NCBI GenBank assembly: GCA_017871115.1
Contig: JAFCIZ010000006.1
Coordinates: forward strand, 1,116,001 to 1,180,000
DNA from: Cunninghamella blakesleeana
Taxonomy: Eukaryota > Mucoromycota > Mucoromycetes > Mucorales > Cunninghamellaceae
DNA: 64,000 bases
Direction of reading: 5' to 3'
In this document: piece by piece, positions 11,892 through 22,651 of the stretch
Position numbering within the stretch: position 1 is the first letter of the stretch
Layout: each line of letters starts with the position of its first letter
Translations under genes and position numbers: made by a program
The notes under the pieces: generated by a model
The model's input: the letters and a program-made list of their open reading frames with translations, nothing else
What the model was told of the DNA's origin: nothing
Databases searched by the model: none

Positions 11892-13963
11892 TTATTCTGA
11901 GGTCCATGAACCATGAGAATCTAATATAGGCATAAATTTCCAATCAAAATTAAGCTTATGTTGATATGTTTTATCATCTAAAAATTGTTTAATACTTTCA
12001 ATGGAGGAAAAAGAGCGTATAGAATGCTGTTGAAGTTGGGAAGATAAAGACCTCGATGATGACGATTGCTGCTGTTGTTGACGATGAGTATTGTTATTAT
12101 TATTAGTTGCTACTACTTGATTTGAATTTTCATTTCCTTCTACAATCCTCATAGCAATATCTCTTGCATCTTCCACTTTACCTGTCATTTTTAATCCAAC
12201 TACCTGCAAAGCCAACTCCATTAAGGCACGATCATTTTCATTACAATAAGTAAATAAAGTTAGATCTTGACTATCAGGGACGACAGGATATTCTTTAAAG
12301 GAAACAACCACAGCACCTGGTTCAGTTGCCGGAGGTAAAATGCATACTAAAGTGTTTGGGGACCAATAATGAGTATTAGTGGCCTCTGTATCGCCAAACA
12401 TACATGTTAACCCAGGTCGAAATCCTTGTCCAAGAATAGTTACCTCAATCCCACCATCCATAGGTCCTTCATTTGGAATCATACGTTGCATTTGAGGTCG
12501 GTCGACAATCATTGATTTTTCTTGGGTGATATGGGTTTTATCATTATGACCATTGTTATTGCTATTAATATGTTGGTGGGAAGTAGGGTGTGGTGGTGTA
12601 GATGAAGATGAAGATGCTGCTGCTACAGTTGCCAATGAGTTTAATATATTTTGATTTAGTTGTATATTATTTTTTTTATCATTATTATTATTATGTTGCA
12701 TATGATTTATCATGGATACACTGTTTAAAGGTGAAGAAGCTCTACTAGGGTGATGATGGTGTGGTTGTTGTTGGTTATTATTATGATTATTTGGGAATGG
12801 GGTATCAGCATAATTAGTAAAAGGTAAGAAAGACGGTGAATTGGTTAAGGAAGAGTTAGATGAGGCGATGATAGTAGGTGAATTGGTATGGCTATTATTA
12901 GTGTTGTTATTGTTATTATTATTGTTATTATTGGCGGCTACATTTATATTAAATGGATAAGATATGATGGCTTGTGTATTCACATTATTTTTATCTAAAT
13001 CTGTCCGTGGTCGTTTCCTTCCAGCTTTTATTTTACTTGATTTATGATCGTCTGTAATCATAATAGGTGGCGACATTCCTGTTGCAACTTGTTTACCAGT
13101 ATTATCTCGCATTTCAAAATAAATACTATATTGATAAAAATGATAATAAGAAGAAAATAATTTTCGTTAAAATAAAATAATTGATTTTGTATCACATTAA
13201 TGCCTTATTTTTGTTATTGTTTTACCAAAATCCAACACGTTCGTTATGATGTCTACAATAACACGTGATTCTAGTAGGTAATATTGTGTCTCCAGAACTA
13301 AAATCGACCATTTCAGAACAATTAAATAATAAAACCTTTTGTTCTTCTAAAGCTAACGATTGATCATCTTCTATCCTTTTATCGTCATCATTTTCTGTTT
13401 TAACTTTATTTTCTTTTCTTCGCTGAGATCGTTTACGCTATAATTTTATAAAAAAAAAAAGAAAAAAGAAATAGCTTATTAATATACGTACATCTTTATT
13501 ATTATTATTATCATTATTATTGAATGTTTATATATCTGCAATGATAAACTTACTTCACGTTGAATACATCCTAAACAAGTGACTACTTTTCTTGTAGGAT
13601 CACTAGCACAAATGACTCGAGCACTTAAAAAGAGCATTTTATCAGCTTTGATAGTACCATTGGTATGATCTAACCCAGATACACTTGTGATTGAACCATG
13701 TTCATCTGTATTGACCGTAACTTGCTGTTGGCGTTTTAATTTATCTTTGGCAACCATATGTTCTGGTAATTTCAAATGAGACCATCGTTGTACTTTATCC
13801 CCATCATCTGTTACTAATTGAAGGCATAATTTAATTTGTGTCTCTACTCTTGATTTTGCACCAGTTTGAGGCACTCCAAGGACTCTGATTTGCATTCTAT
13901 AAATAAATATAAATAAACAAATATATATAAATAAATAAATAATTTTAAATTGGTAATCATTTG

Positions 13964-13997
<34 letters not shown>

Positions 13998-14881
13998 GCT
14001 TATCATAATATTTAATAATATTATCTATAATTGCCGTTTACCCAAGTGAATTGATATGACTTGGTTTAAAAGTACCATCTACTAAAGATTCAAATTTAAT
14101 ACCTGATGTAGAAGATTGGAGTTGTGAAGACCCTTCTGAAGGCGATTGAGAATTTCTATAATAATAATTATGAAAAATATAAAAAAATAAAATGAGTTGA
14201 TAAAAGAAAATATTGTAAAAACTCGATGACGATTTATATATTATTGTAATAAAACTTACAAAGAACTGAATAATTGATAATTGGATAAATATTCTGATAC
14301 ATTTTTTGCCAAGTTTGGAATGGATTGAGGAAAAGGGTTTTGAGCAACATTTGAAAAAAACTAAATATTAATATACATATTAAATATACATATAAAAATT
14401 GATAATTTAATATTGGAAAAAGAAAAATAGATATCAATATTGATAATAAAAAAAGACTATTTACGTTATTAAATCCAGACCAAATGCTTTGATTATTTTC
14501 TGATCCATTTGTTGGTGATTGATTAAAAGTCATTAAAGAATGAGGAGAAGGAAGAGGTGTAGATGACTCAGTTATAGTATTTATCTCATTAGCTTCTTTC
14601 ATAGGTTGATCATGAATATGTTGTTGTTGTTGTTGTTGTTGCTGTTGTTGTTGTTGTTGTTGCTGTTGATGTTGATGTTGTTGATGTTGCATAAAAAAAA
14701 GAGGGTTTTCTGGTAATAAATGATCAAGCTTTGGTAAAAAAGAAAAATCAAACTGAAAAGGTTGTGATCTTATATTTATTTGGCTTGTATTATCATTATT
14801 GGTATTATTACTATTATTATTATTTATATGATTATTTGTATCCGAAGACGATGAATCGAAAGAATGAATACTCTCTGGCAT
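11892..14881 (-). CDS. Spt23/Mga2-like IPT/TIG transcription factor without ankyrin or membrane anchor
   Basis: Exons 14465-14881, 14260-14360, 14042-14155, 13554-13896, 13226-13437 and 11892-13125 give 806 residues. The N-terminus is Asn/Gln-rich. From about residue 211 comes the conserved Spt23/Mga2 block: MQIRVLGVPQTGAKSRVETQ, WSHLKLPEHMVAKDKLKRQQ, ARVICASDPTRKVVTCLGC, RITCYCRHHNERVGF and GMSPPIMITDDHKS. A TIG domain follows at about 611-690 (PNEGPMDGGIEVTILGQGF). Yeast Spt23 and Mga2 are ER-anchored and released to induce the fatty-acid desaturase gene and hypoxic genes. Here the protein stops about 115 residues after the TIG domain, at DSHGSWTSE, with no ankyrin repeats, no transmembrane segment and no usable donor before the stop. 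It would therefore be soluble. Domain assignment is secure; target genes are inferred. Confidence 0.88.
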
Positions 14882-16427
14882 TTTTTATATATAAAATATA
14901 AATGTGTGAGTGTTTTTTTTTTTTTTTCTTTTAAAATAAAAGAAAATAGTTATATATATATATATATATATAAAAAGTAGGATAATGTAAGGAATAAAAG
15001 AATGGAGAGTTATAGATTTATATATTTAAAAAAAAAAAAAAAAAATAGTAAAGAGGTAAAGAAAAGAAAAAGGTGTGAAAAAAAAAAGCTTTTTTTCCAC
15101 TCTAAAATTGAGAATGGAGTTAAAATTTAACCAATAAAATTTAAGGAACATTGTTGGCTGTAATAAATTGTTTTTTTTAAAAATTATCTCTTTTCCCCTA
15201 CATTTTAATGGCATAAGATGAAGCTCATGATATCTCATGCAAGAAAAGAATAATAATATTATTAAATTTTGCTTATTATATATTTTTTATATTTAAATAA
15301 TAATAAAGTAAACTAATGTATAGAAAATAAAAACAACTAACATATAGTTTAAACTCCGTTGTGTTTTTATGATTTTTTCTTCGATTTTATGGCATAAAAA
15401 GTAAAATCAACTATTTCGATTTTATCAAAGATAAAAAAACAATATTGACAACCTTTTTTTTTTGTGAATAAAAGGTTATAATAACAATAAATTATTCCTA
15501 AATAGACTAATTTAGTAATAACTATAAATAATACTTAGTTAATTAGGATAATATTATTCTCATCTTATAAATATTTATGTCATTAATAATGTTAATTCTT
15601 ATATTAAAAAATACATATGATATTCCTCTTTTCATTTTTAATACTTTAATCTTTCTTTTTTTTTTAAAAAAAAAGGTAATAATACAAGTATTTTCAAAGA
15701 AAGAATAAGAAAAAAAGAAATATAAAAATGATACCTCGATCAATTCCCGAAACTTTCCATTTTAACCAGGTGATATCATTTTATAAAAGATGAAGTAACA
15801 TGATTTTATATCATCATCATCATCAACATCATATTGTACATAGTGTATTGATTTTGTTGTAATTATATCATTAATAATGATAAAACATCAGCATCTTTTT
15901 AAAACTAATAATATATCAATCTCATTTTTAAATTAATTTTATATTAGAATCGATAACGCACGTGGCTATCAATTAGTGTACTACCAGCGACGAAAAACAG
16001 GGTTTATCATCTTTAAGAATATCCACCTTTTTTTTTTTTTGTGCGCAGTTCACCTATGATTCATTTTTATGAACAATGAAAAAAAAAAAAAAAAAAAAAA
16101 AGATAAACCATATAAAGAAAACGAACGGGAAAAAGACATATGATAAATATCGATTAAGAAAAAAGCTTTATTGTATTAAGAATTTTGTCAAAAGTCAATT
16201 TTATTTCTATCATATGAAATAAAGTTATTATTATTATTCATCATTTGCTGGTAAGATAAAAAATAAAAATAAAAAAATTATATAATCTATATAAGGGTAT
16301 CATATTTGAAAAAAAAATTATATAAGGGAGAACAATGGGAATCTTTAGGGATGATATATATAAAAGGGGAAAAAAAAGCCAGCTTTTTTTTTTGTTAAAA
16401 TAATTAAAACGAGTTGTAAGAAGAATG
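14882..16427. other. 1.5 kb intergenic region, promoter of the Spt23-like gene
   Basis: Homopolymer-rich (T10 or longer near 14914-14930, A15 near 15030, A20 or more at 16079-16101) with a (TA)n tract at 14950-14972. A CACGTG sits at 15959-15964. Minus-strand ORFs at 15026-15238 and 15543-15743 are Phe/Lys-rich translations of this DNA with no recognisable feature. Confidence 0.5.
15959..15964. promoter_or_regulatory. CACGTG E-box
   Basis: A palindromic CACGTG, continuing as CACGTGGC, lies in AT-rich DNA 1.08 kb upstream of the Spt23-like start and 0.46 kb beyond the cyclin stop. bHLH factors of the Pho4/Cbf1 class bind this core. The distance makes its role uncertain. Confidence 0.25.
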
Positions 16428-17293
16428 TTATAATAAAAGTTCTTGACGATGTTTTAATAAATAGTGTTGTACTTGAATGGTATCTACCCAACATTGATAT
16501 TGAATTAAATTTAAAAAAGATCTTTCCAATTGATTCATTTGTTTAATGTTGTACATATTTCCACTTAATTGAACCATTCTTTTATTTGTTAACCAATATG
16601 GTTTATCTTCATCCGCCATATTATTCTTATCTTCATCATTTATTTGTTGTTGGATTGATCCCCATTTTGTTCCATGCAAATATTTAGATGCTACTAATAA
16701 TGATGCTAATACTATTCGATGTGCTGTATCTATTGTGTATGTAAATATATATAAAATAAGTAAATCTTCGTCCTCATTTTCTTGATTATTGTATTTTATT
16801 AAAAAAAAGAAACTTGTTTTTACCTTGATCTCCAATAGCATTCTTTGGTAAAGCCGATTTACATCTATCAATATAAATTAAAGCAACGACGGCTATATGA
16901 CATGATATTCTTGCATGATAGGTTATTTTTTGAATAAAGTACATTAATTCAGGTGCAGTTCTTTGTTTGATTGGTTTCATTGGTAAAAAATCACACATTG
17001 TCATTGCAAAGAAATCTAAAAAAAAAAAAAAAAAGAATATATTGATATTAATTTAAAAAATTAGGTATCATCCCTAATTTTTTTTTGTACAAGCTTTTTC
17101 TCTTTTTTTTTTTTTACATACCAATAAGTATACTTGGTAATGGTTTATAATATTCTTCTATTGGTTTATGTATACTATTTGCTGCTGATGCTGCTGCTGC
17201 TGTATCATCATCATCGTCATTTCTATTGCTATTGTTATTATCCTTTATATCGTTAAACATTGATATGGTCATAGTTTGAATACTCATTATCAT
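16428..17293 (-). CDS. Pho80/Pcl-type cyclin
   Basis: Exons 17122-17293, 16824-17015 and 16428-16729 give about 221 residues. The cyclin box is seen as YYKPLPSILIDFF, YFIQKITYHARISCHIAVVA, LIYIDRCK, TAHRIVLASLLVASKYLHG and MNQLERSFLNLIQYQCWV. These are the helix signatures of the Pho80/Pcl group, which partner Pho85-type CDKs in phosphate signalling, glycogen control and polarity. Residues 15-35 hold a short Asp and Ala run from a trinucleotide repeat. Two in-frame ATGs start the ORF (17293 and 17287); I take the upstream one. The gene is divergent from the F-box gene. The exact Pcl subclass cannot be set without alignment. Confidence 0.82.
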
Positions 17294-17567
17294 AAGTGGT
17301 ATGTATGTATAATTATATATGTATGTATATACCTTGATAGATAAAATAAAAAAATGATATTAATTCTATATTATATAAAAGAAAGAACAAGAATAAAAAA
17401 ATGAAAAAAAGATAGAAAATGAAAAGAGAAAGAAAAAAAAGGAAAAAAATGAAAAATGAAATGATATAAAAAATTACCTTATATATTATATAAAAGTATT
17501 TAAGATTATATTATATATAAATAAAATATGACAAACCCTTTTAATAGGAGATTTTGATTAAACTAAG

Positions 17568-17573
17568 CACGTG
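17568..17573. promoter_or_regulatory. CACGTG E-box upstream of the cyclin gene
   Basis: The palindrome lies 275 bp upstream of the cyclin start in DNA that is otherwise nearly all A/T. In yeast CACGTG is the Pho4/Cbf1 core. Placement near a Pho80-like cyclin hints at feedback within phosphate signalling, but this is inferred from the motif alone. Confidence 0.35.
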
Positions 17574-18253
17574 AGTTGTCCAAAAAAAATAAAATAAATA
17601 AAGAAAAACCAATCCATTTTCATGAAAAGATGAATGAATATGCCTAATATAGCAAGTTGTAAAAAATAATAATAAAAGTCTTATTATTATTATTCTATAT
17701 TATAGGATTATTATTTTTTTTATTTTATTTTATTTTACGTACGTAGCTATATTTTTCTTTGTTGTCTTTTGAAATAAATATTTATTATTTACATACATAG
17801 GCACTGCCGTTTTATTATTTTTCCTAAGTGTACTACCGAAAATTCTTTGTACACTATGAATGAATTCATCTCTGCTAGTAATAAGGTAAGGTAAATTAAC
17901 TTTATGTATTTAACTCTATTATTTTTTATTTAATATGACATAGAATGAGTAAGAAAATATACAATTGATAAAAATGAAAAAAGTAAAAGTGGAAGGAGAG
18001 AAAGAGAAAAAAAAAAAAAAATAAGGAAGATCAATTGTTTTATATTTCAAGTCACCTGATTTTATATAACTTGCTATGTTCAGTCTATTTATTTATTTAT
18101 TAATATAGTAAAAAATATATAAATAGCATGATATATATAATATAAAGTATGTACCTGTATACATATCATATATATATATATATTAACTTGTATATATGCA
18201 TGTAAGTTAAAAATACATCATCATTCAAAATAAAGTAATAAAAAGAGCTCCAC

Positions 18254-18264
18254 TTTTTTGGCGC
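18254..18264 (+). promoter_or_regulatory. E2F/MCB-like TTTTTTGGCGC box
   Basis: The sequence matches the E2F-type consensus TTTSGCGC and lies 160 bp upstream of the F-box gene start. G1/S factors bind such sites in many fungi. The only support is the match and the position. Confidence 0.3.
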
Positions 18265-18421
18265 AGCCTGCTTGACTTTTAAATTTATTTTTAATTTCTT
18301 GATTTCCTTTTTTTCACTCTCTTTCTTTTTCCCTCATATTATATTTCTTATACAACTATATATTTATTTATTTCTATAATACGAATATATATATATATTA
18401 CCTTGTTTTATTTAATTAAAA

Positions 18422-20590
18422 ATGAAAACCATACTCTCATTACCGTCAGAAATAATAGATATAATATCAGTTAAATTAACCAAACAAGACTTTTGCATAT
18501 GCCTATGTGTATCTAAATCATGGTATGATGTATTTATCCATAAACTCTATAAACAGTTGGATATAAAAAGTGAACAACAGTTGCAGCAAATATGCAACAA
18601 TTTATTAAAACAAGCACCACGCTCTTTAGCTGATTCCGTTCGAGTGATTCATTTGCGTTCCAAACATATAAAAAACAACTATCTATCTCAGCTCTCCGCT
18701 TGGTGTATTAATGTAGAAACTTTTTCTTTACATTGGTCCATCTGGAATGAAGATCAAAAAGAAATTGATACACTTGATAGTAATGACTTTTCAACGAGTA
18801 TGGCTTCGGTAATAGGCCCCTTAAGAAGATTAATACGCTTACACTTGGACGTTTCCTTTGGCAAAAACAACGCAACTATACCTGATTTTTTACCTTATTT
18901 GTCTCATTTAACCTATCTATCGTTGGCAAATAGCAATCATATCACTTTGGATTATATTGAATATATTCACCAACAATGCCCCGTTTTACAGACTTTATGT
19001 CTACAAGGGATGGATGTTACTCGTTTACCTTTGTTTAACAATGACGACAATAATCAAGACCAAGACCATCATCCTTCCTTTGATAATATAATTCCTATCC
19101 GCCCAGCTACCTCGCTTCGTTCAATTGAATTGGAATTTGTAAATGGTGGTTATGAGTATTACCCTTACTGGCTTATTTATTTTTCTAAAAAATACCCCAA
19201 CTTGAACACTTTTAAAATGTATCAATACAGTAGCTTCATCTCCTCTGAAACATTATCATCATATCACCGATCCAATACACAACTAAATCACTATGCTATG
19301 TCTAGCTTAGTAACTGGTTGTTCTCAATTATCAAATGTTTATTTGCAAAATATGTATATTCATCCTGATTTTTTTAAAACGATGGGTTCTCGGTTGCATC
19401 ATTTATTTTCGCATTTTATTGATTTAAAAATATTACCTCAAATGAATATCAATATGAACAATATTATCAATGACGACCAACATCAGCTAGCAAATGCACA
19501 ACCTCCACCTCCTCCATTACCATCCTTACCTATTACCGGATTACGTTATCTTTCCACTATTTTTAATTATTCATCATTCAGCCATCATTTAACTTCTCTT
19601 GATATTGCGCCACCTACTAATGATACCATTTACCCTGTTACACCTGATACATTTTTATCATCACTCAGCCATCTTGATCAATTAAAGCATCTTTCAATTC
19701 GATGGAAAGTACAATTAGCACCTTTTTATCTAGATTCTATTTTACATACATTTCCTCATTTGGTTAGCCTATCTTTAACTTTTATGACATTGCTTGTTCA
19801 TCCACTTGATCATCACCATTTTTCTTCTAATTCATCCTCTTCACTCTCATCATCTTTATTATTATTATCATTAGAAACTCTTTCATTAAAAGGGGTGATC
19901 TTTCACCATTATCTCTTCCCATGGATCAACCGATATTTATTATCTTTATCTCACCTTATATTAAAAAATTCATGCCGATCCTATTATGCTAAAGACGATA
20001 GCGATAATAATGAAAATGAAGATGTCAATGATGCAAAATTATTGGGGCATCATATCCTTTTACCAGATTTGAAATTACAATCCTTGAAAATTAATGAATC
20101 CAAACATCAACAACATCCTATTCGACTTTATATGCTTCATCAAGTTAATCAAATAAAAAAGAATCGACAAAATATCAATGTTACAATGCCATCATTTCCG
20201 TCATCACTAGATATATATCTGCCAAGGTTCTCCCATCTTTCTCAGCAACAGCAACATGGAAATAATGAGTCAATAATGAATGAGGGAAATGAAATAAAGG
20301 ATCGACACGCATGGTATTTTTTAAAAACATTTGATAATGAAATGGCCTGGCAAAGTGTATGGGCTAAACTCAATGCAGAACAAAATTTTGAATGGGTAGT
20401 TCAATATCATCAAGTTAAAAAGACTTGCCCTTGGTATGCTGATTTTTGTGATGCAGCCGATGAAGTATATAGAAATTCAAGATGGGATAAAGATAAAGTT
20501 AATGATATCCAAGGAATTGATTATATGAATATTGTCTGTCGTTCCATCAAGTCTCTTTATATCAATGATAAATTTGTACCTTTTATTTAA
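18422..20590 (+). CDS. F-box protein with degenerate leucine-rich repeats
   Basis: One uninterrupted ORF of 722 residues, unusual beside its intron-rich neighbours. Residues 1-45 form an F-box (LPSEIIDIISVKLTKQDFCI, then CLCVSKSWYDVF), the Skp1-binding element of SCF ubiquitin ligases. From about residue 115 to 520 there are irregular leucine-rich segments (LRRLIRLHLDVSF, LSHLTYLSLANSNHITLDYI, CPVLQTLCLQGMDVTRL, FPHLVSLSLTFMTLL), suggesting an LRR substrate-binding domain. The last 90 residues are rich in Trp and acids (MAWQSVWAKLNAEQNFEWVV). Large F-box families of this design are expanded in mucoralean fungi. The substrate is unknown. The start is the only early ATG before the F-box. Confidence 0.85.
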   Translation: MKTILSLPSEIIDIISVKLTKQDFCICLCVSKSWYDVFIHKLYKQLDIKSEQQLQQICNNLLKQAPRSLADSVRVIHLRSKHIKNNYLSQLSAWCINVETFSLHWSIWNEDQKEIDTLDSNDFSTSMASVIGPLRRLIRLHLDVSFGKNNATIPDFLPYLSHLTYLSLANSNHITLDYIEYIHQQCPVLQTLCLQGMDVTRLPLFNNDDNNQDQDHHPSFDNIIPIRPATSLRSIELEFVNGGYEYYPYWLIYFSKKYPNLNTFKMYQYSSFISSETLSSYHRSNTQLNHYAMSSLVTGCSQLSNVYLQNMYIHPDFFKTMGSRLHHLFSHFIDLKILPQMNINMNNIINDDQHQLANAQPPPPPLPSLPITGLRYLSTIFNYSSFSHHLTSLDIAPPTNDTIYPVTPDTFLSSLSHLDQLKHLSIRWKVQLAPFYLDSILHTFPHLVSLSLTFMTLLVHPLDHHHFSSNSSSSLSSSLLLLSLETLSLKGVIFHHYLFPWINRYLLSLSHLILKNSCRSYYAKDDSDNNENEDVNDAKLLGHHILLPDLKLQSLKINESKHQQHPIRLYMLHQVNQIKKNRQNINVTMPSFPSSLDIYLPRFSHLSQQQQHGNNESIMNEGNEIKDRHAWYFLKTFDNEMAWQSVWAKLNAEQNFEWVVQYHQVKKTCPWYADFCDAADEVYRNSRWDKDKVNDIQGIDYMNIVCRSIKSLYINDKFVPFI

Positions 20591-20649
20591 TCTATTATTT
20601 ACTATTACTATTACTATTATTACTATTAGTCATATGCTGGTTATATGCT

Positions 20650-20682
<33 letters not shown>

Positions 20683-21035
20683 TTATATATAAATATGTAA
20701 CCAATAAAATAAAAAAACATTTTTTTTATTTTTTTTATTTTTTTTTATTTTATTAATAAATAATGATATCATACTTAATATATATATATATATATATATA
20801 ATAAATATGGAAATTGAATATGATTAAAATATTTTAGGATTATCCTGCACTTTTAAAAAATTGGTAAAATAAAAATTCAGTCGGAGATTTATCTGTAACA
20901 ATTTTTTTTTTTATCACGCCCTATTTTATTGACTTTTTATTTTTCCTTCCTATTTTTTTTCCTTTCCTTTCCAATATTTTTTTATTTTTCCTTTTCGTAT
21001 TCATTTAAACTTTATATATATTTTAAATAATAACA
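20591..21035. other. intergenic region between F-box and repeat-protein genes
   Basis: Downstream of the F-box stop there is a (TTTA)n tract (20650-20690), T-rich runs and a (TA)n tract at 20780-20800. The 90 bp before the next start are pyrimidine-rich (CCTTTCC blocks), as in fungal promoters. No gene is seen. Confidence 0.5.
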
Positions 21036-22651
21036 ATGGGAAAAAAACACAATAAAAGCAAAGCTAAAAAGAAAAACAACAACAATAATAATAATAACAA
21101 TAAAAAGACGCAAAATAAATCAACTGCAGTCGAACCAGTCACTCAACAACAACTAATAACTGATGTCATTTTAGATTCAAATAGTCTTATTATTAAAAAC
21201 GATTCTGCCATTACAACAACGGACACATTTACTGAATTAGAACAAGACATCGCTAAATTGGAAGAAGCAAAAGCTAAAAAGGATGCTATTATAAAAACTA
21301 CTATTGATTCCGTAGTTGCTTCTCATATTCTCGACACTAATCGTATCGTTGAAAAAAATAATAATATTTCAGAATATGTCAAAAATAATAAGGAAGAAAC
21401 AAAACAAAACAATGCTATCAACCAACAATCGCCATTACTGCCACCCCAAAACAATAAAATCATCAAAGCTGCTATTGACTCTGTTGTCACTTCTCATTGC
21501 ATCGACCTCGACTCTATCATTAAAAAAAATAATAAAAAGATTACAGAAAATGTCAAAATTAATAAAGAATCTGGTGTTACCACAGAAACAAACCATAACT
21601 CTAATCAACAATCTGCTATTTTACTACCATCGCCCATAAAATCTGCCATTGATTCTGTAGTTGCCTCTCATACCTTGGACCTTGAGTCAATTATTGAAAA
21701 AAATAACAATAAGAATAATAAGAACGAAGAAAAAAATGCTCAAAAAATAAATCCTACCATCCTTTCACCTAAAAAAAACTCTATTATAATGGCTACTATT
21801 CAATCTGTCGTCGCTTCCCATAGTTTGGATCTTGAATCTATTTTAACAAACGTCAATAAAGGACAGTCTTCAAATATCAAAAAAGAAGAAAAGAAAGATC
21901 AGCAAGTATTGGATTCAACAATAACAACAACCAATTCTTTAGAAAATAATAGCATAATAAAATCTACCATTGATTCTGTCGTCGCTTCTCACGATTTAGA
22001 TGCTTTATCTATCGTCCAAAATAATAAAAATGTAATGACAACATCAACACAACAACCCATTTTAGAAGAAAAAATGAAAAAGAAAATGGCAGCTTCTCCA
22101 ACTGGCAGTACTTCTTCTATTAGATCATCTAATTCTCAGCATATTATCAATAGCGCTTTTCTTGGCAAGCCTTCACCTACTTCAAAAACAGATGATACTA
22201 TTGCAAAAGGTAAATAACATAATAACGGTGATGAATTTAAAAAAAAAAATACATAATCATTTTCTAATGATCACGGAAATTTTTTTTTTTTTATTTATTC
22301 ATTTTATTTATACATATAGGTGGTATCTTATCCATGCCGGAACCAGCTATGACATCTGCTGGTTTAAAAGGTAAAGCACCACTTGATAAACGTTTCTCAA
22401 CCATATCAATATCTAAATTACTTCCTCCGACACCGGTCAAAGGCTTACCTGAAATACCTTCAAGTGATGAAGAAGATAATAACAATTATGCAGCTGCCTC
22501 CTCTAAAAATAATAATACAGCTCGTTCTCCTGCTCGAATAGATTCTTTTGAAGCACCTGTTCCTATCAGTAAAGATAAACACTCTTCAAAAACGAAACGA
22601 TCTTCATTATTATTTGATAAAAAGAACAAAAGCAAATGCACTATTCAATAA
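21036..22651 (+). CDS. unrecognised five-repeat protein with C-terminal CaaX box
   Basis: Exons 21036-22209 and 22320-22651 give 501 residues. I do not recognise the family. The N-terminus is strongly basic (MGKKHNKSKAKKK) with an Asn run. Five copies of a motif of about 23 residues, consensus I-I-x-x-x-IDSVVASHxLDxxSII, follow at about residues 85-107, 142-164, 201-223, 250-272 and 308-330. They are separated by Asn/Lys/Gln-rich linkers of 26-36 residues. A short coiled segment (LEQDIAKLEEAKAKKDA) precedes the first copy. The second exon holds PPTPVKGLPEIPSSDEED and ends KKNKSKCTIQ, a polybasic stretch plus CaaX box (C-T-I-Q, a farnesyl-type sequence). That suggests membrane attachment by prenylation. 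Function is unknown; a membrane-tethered scaffold is inferred only from this layout. Confidence 0.75.
21288..22025 (+). repeat. five coding repeats (IDSVVASH motif)
   Basis: Protein-level repeats inside the CaaX gene. The core IDSVVASH changes only to IDSVVTSH and IQSVVASH, while the DNA uses many synonymous codons (GTAGTTGCT, GTTGTCACT, GTCGTCGCT). This points to selection on the protein rather than recent DNA duplication. Linkers differ completely between copies. Confidence 0.85.

Larger units (their letters stand above)
17294..18421. other. divergent promoter region between cyclin and F-box genes
   Basis: About 1.1 kb between two start codons facing apart. It is AT-rich, with TATATA tracts at 18170-18184 and 18387-18400. 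The only non-AT motifs that stand out are a CACGTG on the cyclin side and a TTTTTTGGCGC on the F-box side, listed separately. No ORF is seen. Confidence 0.55.

Noticed and set aside
11528..11914. Minus-strand ORF after the Spt23-like stop, as possible anchor-coding sequence
   Set aside because: It is in another frame, made of (TA)n translation, and no donor exists before the Spt23-like stop to connect it.
15026..15743. Two short minus-strand ORFs upstream of the Spt23-like gene
   Set aside because: Phe/Lys-rich low complexity, no conserved motif, no splice partners.
22291..22485. Minus-strand ORF across the second exon of the CaaX gene
   Set aside because: Antisense shadow; the plus-strand exon joins in phase and ends in a meaningful C-terminus.
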